Origin: an uncultured Clostridia bacterium
Lineage (GTDB): Bacteria; Bacillota; Clostridia; Oscillospirales; Oscillospiraceae
Assembly: GCA_930990965.1 (NCBI GenBank)
Contig: CAKNRQ010000005.1
Span: forward strand, 17,321-81,320
DNA length: 64,000 nucleotides
Reading direction: 5' to 3'
Shown here one piece after another: positions 17,330-27,700 of the stretch. A model generated the notes under the pieces. The model ran no database searches. It was not told the DNA's origin and worked only from the letters and a program-made list of their open reading frames with translations. The position numbers and the translations under genes are program-made. Each line of letters begins with the position of its first letter. Within the stretch, counting starts at the first letter, position 1.

Positions 17330-17788
17330 ATGGATGTTGACCTTGGCGAAATGATTAGCGACAGCCGTTTTATAGGCATGCAGCTATCTGCGCGCGGCAG
17401 CAAAGAGCTCAGTGAACACGGTTTAACCGGAATACAGGCCCACGTTCTGCTGTACATTCTAAAACACTCTGAGGGTACTTCTCTCACGGAAATACACCGT
17501 GAAACCGGCTACTCCATGGCCGCTACTTCCGGGCTGATAAAACGCCTCAGGGAGAACGGCTTTGTGCGCGTAGAGCCATATAAGCTCGATGAACGGCGTA
17601 AGCTTATCTTTGCTACTGAAAAAAGTGAGAAAGTGCACGCAGGAATGATGGCTGCGATAGCCGATCTGCCTCGTGTGCTGTATAGCGGTTTCACCGAAGA
17701 TGAGCTTGAAGCGCTAAACAGGCTGCAAAAGAAGATGCTTAAAAATCTGTCGGTAAGTGACAACTGTAAATGTGTAATGGAGGGATAA
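17330..17788 (+). CDS. MarR-family transcriptional regulator
   Basis: This 152-residue protein has the MarR winged helix: a helical dimerisation start, then GLTGIQAHVLLYILKHSEGT, a recognition region YSMAATSGLIKRLRENGFVR, and the wing with basic DERRKLIFAT. It lies 4 bases before the first ABC half-exporter and shares its promoter. This layout is usual for repressors that respond to the drug or peptide expelled by the exporter, so autoregulation of the operon is likely. Confidence 0.92.
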   Translation: MDVDLGEMISDSRFIGMQLSARGSKELSEHGLTGIQAHVLLYILKHSEGTSLTEIHRETGYSMAATSGLIKRLRENGFVRVEPYKLDERRKLIFATEKSEKVHAGMMAAIADLPRVLYSGFTEDELEALNRLQKKMLKNLSVSDNCKCVMEG

Positions 17789-17792
17789 TAGC

Positions 17793-19532
17793 TTGAAAAT
17801 CGTCTTACACCAGGTCGGACGTTACAAGCGGGACACTTTCCTGACGATGGGCCTCACCGCGGGCGAGGTCATCATGGAGATACTGCTCCCGTTCATAACG
17901 GCCCTGCTCATAGACGACGGCCTGCAGGCAAGCAATCTGCCTGTCGTCATCAAATACGGCCTCATAATGGTCGTAATGAGCATAGTCTCGCTTGGTTTGG
18001 GCGCCCTGGCAGGCAAATTTGCCGCCAACGCCTCAGCCGGCTTCGCGGCCAATCTGCGCGAGGCCATATTCAATAACGTCCAGACCTTTTCATTCTCAAA
18101 CATCGACAAGTTCTCGGTACCCAGCCTGGTCACCCGTATGACCACCGATATCACGAACGTGCAAATGGCTTTCATGATGTGTACACGTGTAGCCGTGCGC
18201 GCGCCGCTGAACCTGATATTCAGCTTTATCATGACGCTCTACATCTGCCCGCAGATAGCCCCCACGTTCCTGATAGCCGTTGTGTTTCTTGTCATTGTGC
18301 TCGGTACTATAATGGTAATCACGCTGAAAATATTCAACGAGGTTTTCCGTCGCTACGACGACCTGAACGCCAGCGTCCAGGAGAACGTCGGCGCCATCCG
18401 CGTGGTAAAGGCTTTCGTGCGTGAGGACTACGAGGGCAAAAAGTTCAATCACGCCAGCGACATGCTCTATAAGCTGTCCGTAAAGGCCGAGAGCCTGCTC
18501 GCCTTCAACAACCCCGCAATGATGATTGCCGTCTATTTCTGCATCATCATGGTGTCCTGGCTCGGCGCTCAGTTTATAGTTGCCGGCGACCTCACCACCG
18601 GCGACCTCACGAGCCTTTTCAGCTACATAATGAGCCTGCTCATGAGCCTCATGATGCTCAGTATGGTCATCGTTATGATAAGCATGTCCCTCGCAAGCGT
18701 GCGCCGTATCAGCGAAGTGCTGCGCGAACAGCCCGACCTGCACAACCCGGAGGACCCCATCCACGAAGTTCCCAACGGAGACATTGACTTTAACCACGTG
18801 AATTTCGCCTATAAGCACGGCTCGGGTAAATATGCTCTGCAAGACATAGACCTGCACATCAAGTCCGGAGAGACAATAGGCGTCATCGGAGGCACCGGTT
18901 CCGGCAAATCCAGCCTCGTAAACCTCATATGCCGCCTATACGACGTCACGGACGGCTCCGTCAAAGTCGGAGATATTGACGTGCGTGATTACGACATGGA
19001 TTCACTGCGCAACCAGGTGGCCGTCGTGCTGCAGAAGAACACCCTCTTCTCCGGCACCATACTTGAGAATCTGCGATGGGGCAATCCGGACGCCACCGAA
19101 GAGCAGTGCCGCGCCGCCTGCCATGCCGCCTGCGCCGATGAGTTCATCGACCGCTTCCCAGATGGTTACAACACCAGGATAGAGCGAGGCGGCAACAACG
19201 TCTCCGGCGGCCAGAAGCAGAGGCTCTGCATTGCCAGGGCGCTGCTGAAGAACCCGAAGGTGCTGATTCTTGACGACTCCACCAGCGCCGTTGACACCGC
19301 AACCGACGCGAAAATCCGCGCCGCCTTCCGCGAGAGCATACCCGGTACCACCAAGATCATAATAGCTCAGCGCATTTCCAGCGTGCAGGACGCGGACCGC
19401 ATTCTCGTCCTCGACGACGGACACATCGACGCTTTTGACACGCACGAAAACCTCCTGAAGACCAACGCTATCTATCAGGAGATATACGAGAGCCAGATCA
19501 AGGGCGGCGGCGACTTCGACCAGCCGAATTGA
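17793..19532 (+). CDS. ABC exporter half-transporter, degenerate ATPase site
   Basis: This 579-residue type IV ABC exporter has six membrane helices (about residues 15-310) and a nucleotide-binding domain with Walker A GGTGSGKSS near 368, signature NVSGGQKQRLCIARAL and Walker B VLILDDSTSAVD. The residue after the Walker B Asp is Asp, where the catalytic Glu is usual. This marks the degenerate partner in heterodimeric exporters such as TM287/288 or BmrCD. The start is TTG 17793, 8 bases after GGAGGG; no nearer ATG fits the family N-terminus. It should pair with the product of 19551-21458. Confidence 0.93.
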   Translation: MKIVLHQVGRYKRDTFLTMGLTAGEVIMEILLPFITALLIDDGLQASNLPVVIKYGLIMVVMSIVSLGLGALAGKFAANASAGFAANLREAIFNNVQTFSFSNIDKFSVPSLVTRMTTDITNVQMAFMMCTRVAVRAPLNLIFSFIMTLYICPQIAPTFLIAVVFLVIVLGTIMVITLKIFNEVFRRYDDLNASVQENVGAIRVVKAFVREDYEGKKFNHASDMLYKLSVKAESLLAFNNPAMMIAVYFCIIMVSWLGAQFIVAGDLTTGDLTSLFSYIMSLLMSLMMLSMVIVMISMSLASVRRISEVLREQPDLHNPEDPIHEVPNGDIDFNHVNFAYKHGSGKYALQDIDLHIKSGETIGVIGGTGSGKSSLVNLICRLYDVTDGSVKVGDIDVRDYDMDSLRNQVAVVLQKNTLFSGTILENLRWGNPDATEEQCRAACHAACADEFIDRFPDGYNTRIERGGNNVSGGQKQRLCIARALLKNPKVLILDDSTSAVDTATDAKIRAAFRESIPGTTKIIIAQRISSVQDADRILVLDDGHIDAFDTHENLLKTNAIYQEIYESQIKGGGDFDQPN

Positions 19533-19550
19533 AAGGAGGAGGAATAAGCC

Positions 19551-21458
19551 TTGGAACAGAAAAGATCCCGTATAAGCCATATTAAGGGCTCCATTCCCCT
19601 GCTCAACCGCGTTATAAAGTATATGCTTGCGCACTACAAGTGGACTTTCCTGCTTGTCGTATGCTGTATAACTATCCATGCCATTACTTCTGTCATCGGC
19701 GCCGCATTTCCGCAGACGCTAGTTGACGACTACATCGACCCCATGCTCACGACAGGCGCCGACCTGTTCCCTGAACTTCTGAGCAATATTATTCGTATTG
19801 CCTGCATAATGGGAGTTGGCGTCATAGCTGCCTATCTTTACAGCCGGCTCATGGTCAACGTGGGCCAGGGCACCATGCGTTCTCTGCGCGACGACCTCTT
19901 CACACACATGGAGAGTCTGCCAATAAAGTACTTTGACACGCACGCCCACGGCGATATCATGAGCGTGTACACCAACGACGTAGATACGCTGCGTCAGCTC
20001 ATGAGCCAGACCATACCACAGGCTATCAACTCTGTGATAACCATGATAGCCACCCTGTTTACCATGGTATACCTGAGCCCTATTCTCACTGTAATAAGCC
20101 TGCTCACAGCAATGCTGATGCTGTTTGTCACGGGTAAATTCACAAAGTTCTCGGCTAAATACTATATAAAGCAGCAGAGGGATCTGGGCGAGCTGGACGG
20201 CTATATTGAAGAGATGATGGACGGTCAGAAGGTCATCAAGGTCTTCTGCCACGAAGAAGAGGCCAAAGAGGGCTTCCGTCGTGTCAACGACGCTCTGTGC
20301 GACAGCGCCACAAAAGCCAATACCTTTGCCAACCTGCTTATGCCTGTCAACGCCAACATCGGCTGGTTAAGTTACGTCGTATGTGCTATTATAGGCGCAA
20401 TTCTCGCCATCAACCACATTGGCGGCATTACACTTGGCACCGTCGTCGCATTCATTGGCCTGAATAAAAGCTTCACCCAGCCGATAAGCCAGCTCTCCAT
20501 GCAAGTCAACTTCGTAGTCACCGCCGCCGCCGGCGCACAGCGTGTCTTCGAGCTAATGGACCAGGAGCCTGAAACCGACAACGGCTACGTCGAACTCGTA
20601 AACGCCAAGGAAGGCGCCGGAGACGAAATCTACGAGACCGAAGAGCGCACCAACGTCTGGGCCTGGAAGCACCCCCACAAGGCTGACGGTACAGTTACCT
20701 ACAAAAAGCTGTGCGGCGAAGTCGTCTTTGACCACGTCGATTTTGGCTACGACCCAGACAAGCTCGTACTGCACGACATAACCATGTGGGCCAAACCCGG
20801 CCAGAAGATAGCCTTTGTCGGTGCAACCGGCGCTGGCAAAACCACCATAACGAACCTTATAAACCGCTTCTACGACATAGCTGACGGCAAGATACGCTAC
20901 GATGGTATCAACATCAACAAGATAAAGAAGCAGGACCTGCGCCGCAGCCTCGGCATGGTTCTGCAGGACACCCATCTCTTCACGGGCACCGTTATGGAGA
21001 ACATCCGTTACGGCAATCTCGACGCCAGCGACGAGGAGTGCATGGCCGCAGCCCAACTGGCGAACGCCGACGGCTTTATCCAGCGCCTGCCAGACGGTTA
21101 CAATACCATGCTCACCGGCGACGGCGCCAACCTCAGTCAGGGCCAGAGGCAGCTGCTCGCAATCGCCCGCGCGGCGGTCGCCGATCCCCCGGTGCTCATA
21201 CTCGACGAGGCCACGAGCTCGATAGACACCCGCACCGAGAAGCTTGTGCAGGGCGGCATGGACGCTCTGATGACAGGCCGCACGACCTTCGTCATAGCGC
21301 ACCGCCTCTCCACCGTACAGAACGCTGACTGCATCATGGTCATGGAGCTCGGCCGCATCATAGAGCGCGGCACCCACGACGAGCTCATCGCCAAGCAGGG
21401 CCGTTACTACCAGCTCTACACCGGCAACAAGCCCAAAGACGCCGCTGTCAATGCCTGA
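19551..21458 (+). CDS. ABC exporter half-transporter, canonical ATPase site
   Basis: This 635-residue partner half-exporter has an N-terminal extension, six membrane helices and an ATPase domain with Walker A GATGAGKTT, signature NLSQGQRQLLAIARAA and a canonical Walker B VLILDEATSSID with catalytic Glu. A 45-residue charged insertion (VNAKEGAGDEIYETEERTN and following) sits between membrane and ATPase domains. The start is TTG 19551 behind AAAGGAGGAGG. Together with the upstream half it should form one heterodimeric exporter of drugs, peptides or lipids; the cargo is not predictable. Confidence 0.93.
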   Translation: MEQKRSRISHIKGSIPLLNRVIKYMLAHYKWTFLLVVCCITIHAITSVIGAAFPQTLVDDYIDPMLTTGADLFPELLSNIIRIACIMGVGVIAAYLYSRLMVNVGQGTMRSLRDDLFTHMESLPIKYFDTHAHGDIMSVYTNDVDTLRQLMSQTIPQAINSVITMIATLFTMVYLSPILTVISLLTAMLMLFVTGKFTKFSAKYYIKQQRDLGELDGYIEEMMDGQKVIKVFCHEEEAKEGFRRVNDALCDSATKANTFANLLMPVNANIGWLSYVVCAIIGAILAINHIGGITLGTVVAFIGLNKSFTQPISQLSMQVNFVVTAAAGAQRVFELMDQEPETDNGYVELVNAKEGAGDEIYETEERTNVWAWKHPHKADGTVTYKKLCGEVVFDHVDFGYDPDKLVLHDITMWAKPGQKIAFVGATGAGKTTITNLINRFYDIADGKIRYDGININKIKKQDLRRSLGMVLQDTHLFTGTVMENIRYGNLDASDEECMAAAQLANADGFIQRLPDGYNTMLTGDGANLSQGQRQLLAIARAAVADPPVLILDEATSSIDTRTEKLVQGGMDALMTGRTTFVIAHRLSTVQNADCIMVMELGRIIERGTHDELIAKQGRYYQLYTGNKPKDAAVNA

Positions 21459-21469
21459 TATTGAACTCA

Positions 21470-21506
21470 ATGCAAAATCTCCCGGAAAATCCGGGGGATT
21501 TTTGCA
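21470..21506 (+). terminator. Rho-independent terminator after the exporter operon
   Basis: The arms ATGCAAAA...TTTTGCAT enclose CCCGGA-AAA-TCCGGG, with a T-rich 3' side. It ends the marR-ABC-ABC operon 12 bases after the last stop. Confidence 0.8.
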
Positions 21507-21514
21507 TTTGGTAC

Positions 21515-21569
21515 TGGTAATTATACGGCCTTGCTGCTATAATGATTAATACACCGTTTTAAAGCGGTG
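21515..21569 (+). promoter_or_regulatory. Promoter and palindromic operator candidate of the M20 gene
   Basis: TATAAT (21538-21543) has TGGTAA 17 bases upstream (21515-21520). Eight bases downstream lies the near-perfect 18-bp palindrome CACCGTTTTAAAGCGGTG (21552-21569), where a repressor could block the promoter. The cognate regulator is not identified. Confidence 0.5.
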
Positions 21570-21595
21570 ATACAGATACGGGAAGGAGCCAGTAT

Positions 21596-22954
21596 ATGAG
21601 CAAGGAAAAGCTTTACGCCCTGATGGACGAAAGGGCAAAGGATTTTGAAGACATGAGCGACGCGGTGTGGGAGTTCGCCGAAGTCTGCTTTAATGAGTAC
21701 AAGTCCACAGCGCTGCAGCGCGAATACATGGAGCGCGAGGGATTTCGCATAACAACGCCGGTTGCCGGCATGGATACCGCCTTTATTGCCGAATACGGCT
21801 CCGGCAAGCCGATACTTGCCGTTCTGGGCGAAAATGACGCCCTCATCGGCCAGAGCCAGATGGCAGATGTGGCCGAGGAAAAACCCGCTGTCCCCGGCGC
21901 CAACGGTCACGCCTGCGGGCACAACCTGCTCGGCTCTGGCAGCATCGAAGCCGTCTGCGGCCTGAAACGTTATATGGAAGCCAACGGCATCCAGGGCACA
22001 CTGCGCTACTACGCCTGCCCCGCCGAAGAGGGCGGCGGCGGCAAGGTCTATCTTGCGGCTGCCGGCGCTTTCGATGATGTGGACGCCGCCGTGAGCTGGC
22101 ATCCCTACGCCGACAACGGAATAGAGAACTGCGGCCTTGCCTGTGTCACCGTGAAATTCTCCTTTGAAGGCAAAGCGGCCCACGCCGCGGCCGAACCCTG
22201 GAACGGCCGCAGCGCGCTCGACGCCGTGGAACTTTTGTGCGTCGGCACCCAGTACCTGCGTGAGCATGTGCTGCCTACCTCGCGCATTCACTACGCCATC
22301 ACCGACACCGGCGGCGGTATGGGCAACGTCGTTCCCCAGCACGCCCAGGCACAGTTCATTATCCGCGCCACCACCTCCGAGTACATGGAGGAACTCTATG
22401 AGCGCGTTTTGAAGATATGCGAAGGCGCGGCGCTGATGACTGAAACCAAGTTCCTTGAACCCCATATAGTCAGCGCCTACTCCGGATTTGTGTCCAACCA
22501 CACTATGGACAACATCATGCTGGACAACTTCCGTCCGCTGATACCTATGCAGTACACCCCCGAAGAACTCGCATACGCCGAAAAGTTCAAACCCTTCGGC
22601 AGCAAGCCCGATGCTGACACGCCGGTTGAGTTCGGACTTGACGAGACAATAGAGCGCACGGCCGTCGGATCCACCGACGTGGCCGACGTCAGCCACGTGA
22701 CCGCAATGAGCCAGGTGCGCGTGTCCTGCGCAGCCATCGGCACCGTAGCCCACGGCTGGGCCAATACGGCCCAGGGCAAGAGCGCCCTCGCCCACCGCGG
22801 CATGCACACCGCCGCCAAAGTCATGGCAGGTTCCCTGCTAGACCTCTTCACCGACCCCGAACTGCTCAAAAAAGTCCGTGACGACTTTGACGCCACGCAC
22901 CATGGCAAGAAATATCACACCATGATGCCCACCGACCGCAAGCCGTCGCTGTGA
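21596..22954 (+). CDS. M20-family amidohydrolase (AbgB-like)
   Basis: This 452-residue M20D metallopeptidase is of the aminobenzoyl-glutamate-utilisation group. Metal ligands are visible as NGHACGHNLLG near residue 102, the EE pair in PAEEGGGGKVYL near 142, and SWHPYADNG near 165. The dimerisation domain begins about 180 (KAAHAAAEPWNGRSALDA). Relatives remove an amino acid from N-acyl or aminobenzoyl conjugates, releasing free amino acid in the cytosol. It is a single-gene transcription unit with its own promoter, AAGGAG site and terminator. The exact amide substrate is unknown. Confidence 0.9.
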   Translation: MSKEKLYALMDERAKDFEDMSDAVWEFAEVCFNEYKSTALQREYMEREGFRITTPVAGMDTAFIAEYGSGKPILAVLGENDALIGQSQMADVAEEKPAVPGANGHACGHNLLGSGSIEAVCGLKRYMEANGIQGTLRYYACPAEEGGGGKVYLAAAGAFDDVDAAVSWHPYADNGIENCGLACVTVKFSFEGKAAHAAAEPWNGRSALDAVELLCVGTQYLREHVLPTSRIHYAITDTGGGMGNVVPQHAQAQFIIRATTSEYMEELYERVLKICEGAALMTETKFLEPHIVSAYSGFVSNHTMDNIMLDNFRPLIPMQYTPEELAYAEKFKPFGSKPDADTPVEFGLDETIERTAVGSTDVADVSHVTAMSQVRVSCAAIGTVAHGWANTAQGKSALAHRGMHTAAKVMAGSLLDLFTDPELLKKVRDDFDATHHGKKYHTMMPTDRKPSL

Positions 22955-22974
22955 GCACTGCGCACAATAAAACT

Positions 22975-23006
22975 AATGCTCCCCGGATAAATCCGGGGAG
23001 CATTTT
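22975..23006. terminator. Bidirectional terminator between M20 gene and rqcH
   Basis: AATGCTCCCCGGAT and ATCCGGGGAGCATT pair perfectly around two bases, with A/T runs on both flanks. It separates two convergent genes and can serve both. Confidence 0.85.
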
Positions 23007-23009
23007 CGT

Positions 23010-24737
23010 TCAATTCGCTTTCAGCGCATTCACCAGAGCCTCGTCAGGCTCGGCGATTATCGTTTTGTAGTCGGTGTATATAACCTTGCCCGGCAGCGAA
23101 CCTGAGGGTTTCTTAACTCGGCGCACCTGTGTGTAGTCCACCGGCACCTTGCCAGACTCGCGGCCCTCTGAGTAGTAAGCGGCGAGCGAAGCGGCCTCAG
23201 CCAGCGTCTGAGTGTCGGGTTCGATGTCCATGCAGCGGATGATAACATGCGAGCCGTGCACGCGCTGCGCGTGCAGCCACATATCTGTGCGGCGTGCGGT
23301 CTTTGTCGTGAGCTCGTCATTTTGGGCATTGTTGCGTCCCACAAGTATCTCGTAGCCCGTGCTGGATACGAAATGCAGCGGCCCGGCGGGTTTTATCTTG
23401 CGGCGCTTCGCGCTGCCCCTGGGTGGCTTGATTACGCCGGTGTCCATGAGCTCGGAGCGTATCTCCTGCACGTCGCGTTCTGATTCGACACGCGCCAGAA
23501 CGTCCAGAACGCTCTCAAGGTAGTCAAGCCGCTCCTCGCCTTCGGCTATGAGCGCCGTCAGGTGGCGCTCCGCGGTCTCAGCCTTGCGGTACTCCTTGTA
23601 GGCCTGGGCCGCATTCTGCTGCGGCGTCTTGAGCGGGTCTAGCTTTATCTTCACTGTGGGGCAGCCCTCGGTGTAATAGTCCTCGCATTCGAGCTCCCTA
23701 ACACCCTTCTGTGCGCGCCAAAGGTTGGCTGTAATCAGGTCGCCGCGGCGGCGCAGCTCTTCTCGGTTGGCGCTCTTTTTGAGCTCCTCACGCTGGCTGG
23801 CCAACTTGCGGGCCGTCCTGTCGCGCAGGGTGCGCACGGCCTTGACGGTGTCGTGTGCGGCGCGGCGCATGCGCTCTGCCTTGTCACGCTGGGCGTAAAA
23901 GGCGTCCAGCATGGCTGAGAAACTCTCGCAGGTCTCGTTTTTGGCCTCCTGGCCGTACTGGTTTATGCGCATGAAGGAGAAATCCTTCGTCCTGCCATCT
24001 ATTTTTATCAGCGTGGGAGTGAGCTCCCGCGCGCTCACACTCTCAACGAGCGCGTCCATGGCCTCGCCGAGCGAGGTCCAGCCTCCGGCGCGATGCGCAA
24101 TCTCCCGGGCAATGAGCGGCGAGAGAGCCGAGAAGCTGTCGAGCAGCCAGGACGAGGGCTCGCCCTCACGGCCGGCCAAAGAAAGCGCGGCACGGCGCTC
24201 TGCGCTTGTCAGTTCAAAGAAGCAGGGCTTTCCCGTGGGGCGCTGTGGATATTTGTAGAGCATGCCGGGCAGCAGGCGACGGTAGGCCTCCTCGCCGAAG
24301 TCCACCCTGCGCAGGCAATCTATTATGCGCATGTCCTCATCGCAGAGGATCACGTTCGCCGCGCGGCCCATCATCTCCACTATCAGCGACCTCTTACACT
24401 CCACGCCCAGCTCGTCGCGGGCCGTCAGAGTGAGCTCGGCCATGCGCTCCCAGGCGGGCTGCGTCACGGCGTCGATGCGCGCGCCCGTCAGGTGCTTCCT
24501 GAGCAGCATACAGAACATGGGCGGCTTGTCCGGGTTTTCAAAGCGCTCTTCGGTGAAGTGCAGCCTCTCCCCCGAACCTGCGGCCGAAACGAGCAACCTT
24601 CGCGCTCCGGAGCGCGTGTACACGCTCAGCAGCAGCGTGTCCCGCGCCGGCTGCTGGACTTTGTCTATTCTCGCGCCCTCGAGTGCCGGCGCGAGTTCTT
24701 CAATTAAGCCGGTCAGAGTCACGGCATCAAGGGGCAT
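23010..24737 (-). CDS. rqcH: Ribosome quality-control protein RqcH (NFACT/FbpA family)
   Basis: This 575-residue protein has an NFACT-N domain (MPLDAVTLTGLIEELAPALE onward), two coiled-coil helices (about 270-420, rich in Arg/Lys/Glu) and a C-terminal NFACT-R domain (STGYEILVGRNNAQNDELTT and DMWLHAQRVHGSHVII near 460-510). In Bacillus RqcH binds stalled 50S-peptidyl-tRNA and adds C-terminal alanine tails; surface fibronectin binding was the older label. ATG 24737 is preceded by GGAGG. It follows polC by 28 bases on the same strand and probably ends that operon. Confidence 0.93.
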   Translation of the reverse strand: MPLDAVTLTGLIEELAPALEGARIDKVQQPARDTLLLSVYTRSGARRLLVSAAGSGERLHFTEERFENPDKPPMFCMLLRKHLTGARIDAVTQPAWERMAELTLTARDELGVECKRSLIVEMMGRAANVILCDEDMRIIDCLRRVDFGEEAYRRLLPGMLYKYPQRPTGKPCFFELTSAERRAALSLAGREGEPSSWLLDSFSALSPLIAREIAHRAGGWTSLGEAMDALVESVSARELTPTLIKIDGRTKDFSFMRINQYGQEAKNETCESFSAMLDAFYAQRDKAERMRRAAHDTVKAVRTLRDRTARKLASQREELKKSANREELRRRGDLITANLWRAQKGVRELECEDYYTEGCPTVKIKLDPLKTPQQNAAQAYKEYRKAETAERHLTALIAEGEERLDYLESVLDVLARVESERDVQEIRSELMDTGVIKPPRGSAKRRKIKPAGPLHFVSSTGYEILVGRNNAQNDELTTKTARRTDMWLHAQRVHGSHVIIRCMDIEPDTQTLAEAASLAAYYSEGRESGKVPVDYTQVRRVKKPSGSLPGKVIYTDYKTIIAEPDEALVNALKAN

Positions 24738-24765
24738 TGCTTATTACCTCCAGTGTGGTTATGTG

Positions 24766-27700
24766 TTAAAAGAGGCTCATCTGACTCTCATCAGGCAGGG
24801 CGCCGAGCGCTCCGACGCTTCTGAGCTGTTCGATATGCGCCTGGCTGAGCTTCGGGCAGGCCATTGAGAGCTCCTCCACGGATATAAACTCCCTGCCTCC
24901 CTCGCGCGCGGCTACGAGGTCGCGCGCCGCGGCTTCGCCCAGGCCGGAGAGGCTAACAAAGGGCGGGCGCAGCTGCTTGTCGCCCACGACCAGGAACTTG
25001 CTCTCATCGCTCTCATAGAGGTCGATGGGCGCGAAGTCAAAGCCGCGCATGTAGAACTCATAGACGGCCTCGAGCGTGGTCAAAAGGTCGCTCTCTTTTG
25101 CGGTGGCGTCGGCCTTGCTCTCTATCTCGTTTATCTTCCTGCGCACAAAGTCCACGCCCTGGATCATGATGGCCGCGTCAAAGGCGTCCTTCTGGCTGCG
25201 GCGGTAGAAATAGGCGCTGTAATACTGCAGCGGGTAGTGGACCTTAAAAAACGCTATTCTGAAGCCCATCATGACATAGGCCACCGCGTGCGCCTTCGGG
25301 AAGAGGTACTTTATCTTGCGGCAGGACTCGATGTACCAGTCAGGCACACCGTGGTCGCCCATTTCGCCCTCGGCGCCCTCTGGCAGGCCGCGGCCCTTTC
25401 GCACTGACTCCATGATCTTAAAACTGCGCTTGGGCTCCATACCTCTGGAAATGAGGTAGAGCATGATATCGTCGCGGCAGCCTATGGTGTCTTTGACTGT
25501 CGCTGTGCCGGAGAGTATGAGGTCTTTGGCGTTGCCCAGCCACACATCGGTGCCGTGGCTGTAACCGGAGAGCCGCACCAGGGTGTCGAACTGCTCGGGC
25601 TTGGTATCCACAAGCATCTGGCGGGTAAAGCCAGTGCCGAACTCGGGTATGCCTATAGTACCGGTCTTGCCTATGATCGGGTCGTCATCCGGCAGGCCCA
25701 GCGGGGCGGGTGTGCGGAATATCTCCCTCGTTTGGGGGTCATCGAGCGGTATCTTGCGCACGTCAACGCCCGTCATGTCCTGGAGCATTTTGAGCATGGT
25801 CGGGTCATCGTGGCCCAGCTCGTCCAGCTTCAGCAGGTTCTCCTCCATGCTGTGGTATTCAAAGTGAGTCGTGATAATGCCGCTGCCGGGGTCGTCGGCC
25901 GGGTGCTGTACGGGGCAGAAGTCCTCGACCTCCATGTCCTGCGGTATGACGACCAGGCCGCCGGGGTGCTGGCCCGTAGTGCGCTTGACGCCGACGAGAC
26001 CGTTCGCCAGCCTCGCCTCCTCAGCTTTCGACACTTTCAGGCCGCGCTCCTCGAGATACTTGAGCACGTAGCCGTAGGCCGTCTTCTCGGCCAAGGTGCC
26101 GATGGTGCCGGCGCGGAACACGTGGTCGGAGCCGAAGAGCTCTTCTGTGTATTTGTGTGCCTTTGCCTGGTACTCGCCGGAGAAGTTGAGGTCGATATCC
26201 GGCACCTTGTCGCCGCCGAAACCCAGGAAGGTTTCAAAGGGTATGTCAAAGCCCTCCTTGCGCATCTTGGCGCCGCATTTGGGGCAGTTTGCGTCCGGCA
26301 TGTCCGCGCCGCAGCCGTATCCCTTGCCGGATTCGAAATCCGTATAGTGGCAGTCCGGGCAGACATAGTGCGGCGGGAGCGAGTTGACTTCCGTTATACC
26401 TGACATGTACGCCACGATGCTCGAGCCGACGCTGCCTCGGCTGCCGACGAGGTAGCCGTGTGCGTTCGAGTCGGCAACCAGCTTCTGGGCCGACATGTAT
26501 ATGACGTCGTAATGGCGCGAGAGTATGTCGTGCAGCTCAATCTCGACGCGCTCGGTGACTATCTCCGGGGGATTGTCGCCGTATATTTCGTGCATCTTGC
26601 CGTACACCAGGTCTTTGAGCTGGCCGTCGGAGTTTTCGATTTTCGGCGGGAACAATCCGTCGGGCAAAAGCTTTATCTCTTCGCACATGCCGGCAATTTT
26701 GTTGGGGTTGCCGATGACGGCCTCGTAGCACTCGCGCTTGCCCAGGTAGGCAAACTCTTCAAGCATCTCGGCCGTTGTGCGGAAATAGAGCGGGTTTGGC
26801 CTGTCCGCGTCGGAGAACTTCTTGGCCGCGAGCAGGATGCGGCGGTAAATCTCGTCCTCGGGGTCGATGAAGTGTACGTCGCCCGTTGCCACCACGGGCT
26901 TTTCAAGCTCGTGCGCCAGGCGCACCACACGGCGGTTCAAGTCGCGCAGGCCCTCATCGTCGCGTACTGTGCCGTTTTCAACGAGGAAGCGGTTGTTTGC
27001 GATGGGCATGACCTCGAAGTAGTCGTAGAAGCTCGCTATGCGCTTGAGCTCCTGCGCGTTTGTGCCTCTGAGCACTGCGTCGAACACCTCGCCCGCTTCG
27101 CAGGCCGAGCCTATGAGCAGGCCCTCGCGGTGCTCCATGAGCAGGCTCTTTGGTATGATGGGGTTGCGCTGATAGTGCTTAAGATAGCTGGCCGAGATGA
27201 GTTTATACAGGTTTTTGAGCCCGACCTTGTTACGCACGAGCAGCGAAATGTGCCTCACGCGGCGTGCGCCGGAGCCCGAGAGCTTGCTCATGACTTCGTT
27301 CACGTCGCAAAGCCTCTCTGCGCCCTGGTTGTGCAGCATGGGTATGAACTTGTCCATCATGCGCGCGACGACTTCCGCGTCGTCAAACGCGCGGTGGTGG
27401 TTGAACTCAGGCAAACCCAGGTGCTTGCTGACTATGTCCAGCTTGTGCCGCCGCAGCTCGGGCAGCAGGCGCTGCGCGAGTATCAGCGTATCCACCACCA
27501 CGGGGTGGAACTCTATCCCACTGCGCTCGCAGGCCGCGGCCATAAAGCCCGTATCAAAGGTTGCGTTGTGCGCTATGATTGGCCTCCCGCCGGCGAAATC
27601 GAGAAACGCGCGCATGGCCTCGTCCTCGTCCGGAGCATCGGCGACGTCGCTGTCCTTTATACCCGTCAGCTCGGTTATGTTCGCAGGTATGTGCATGTGC

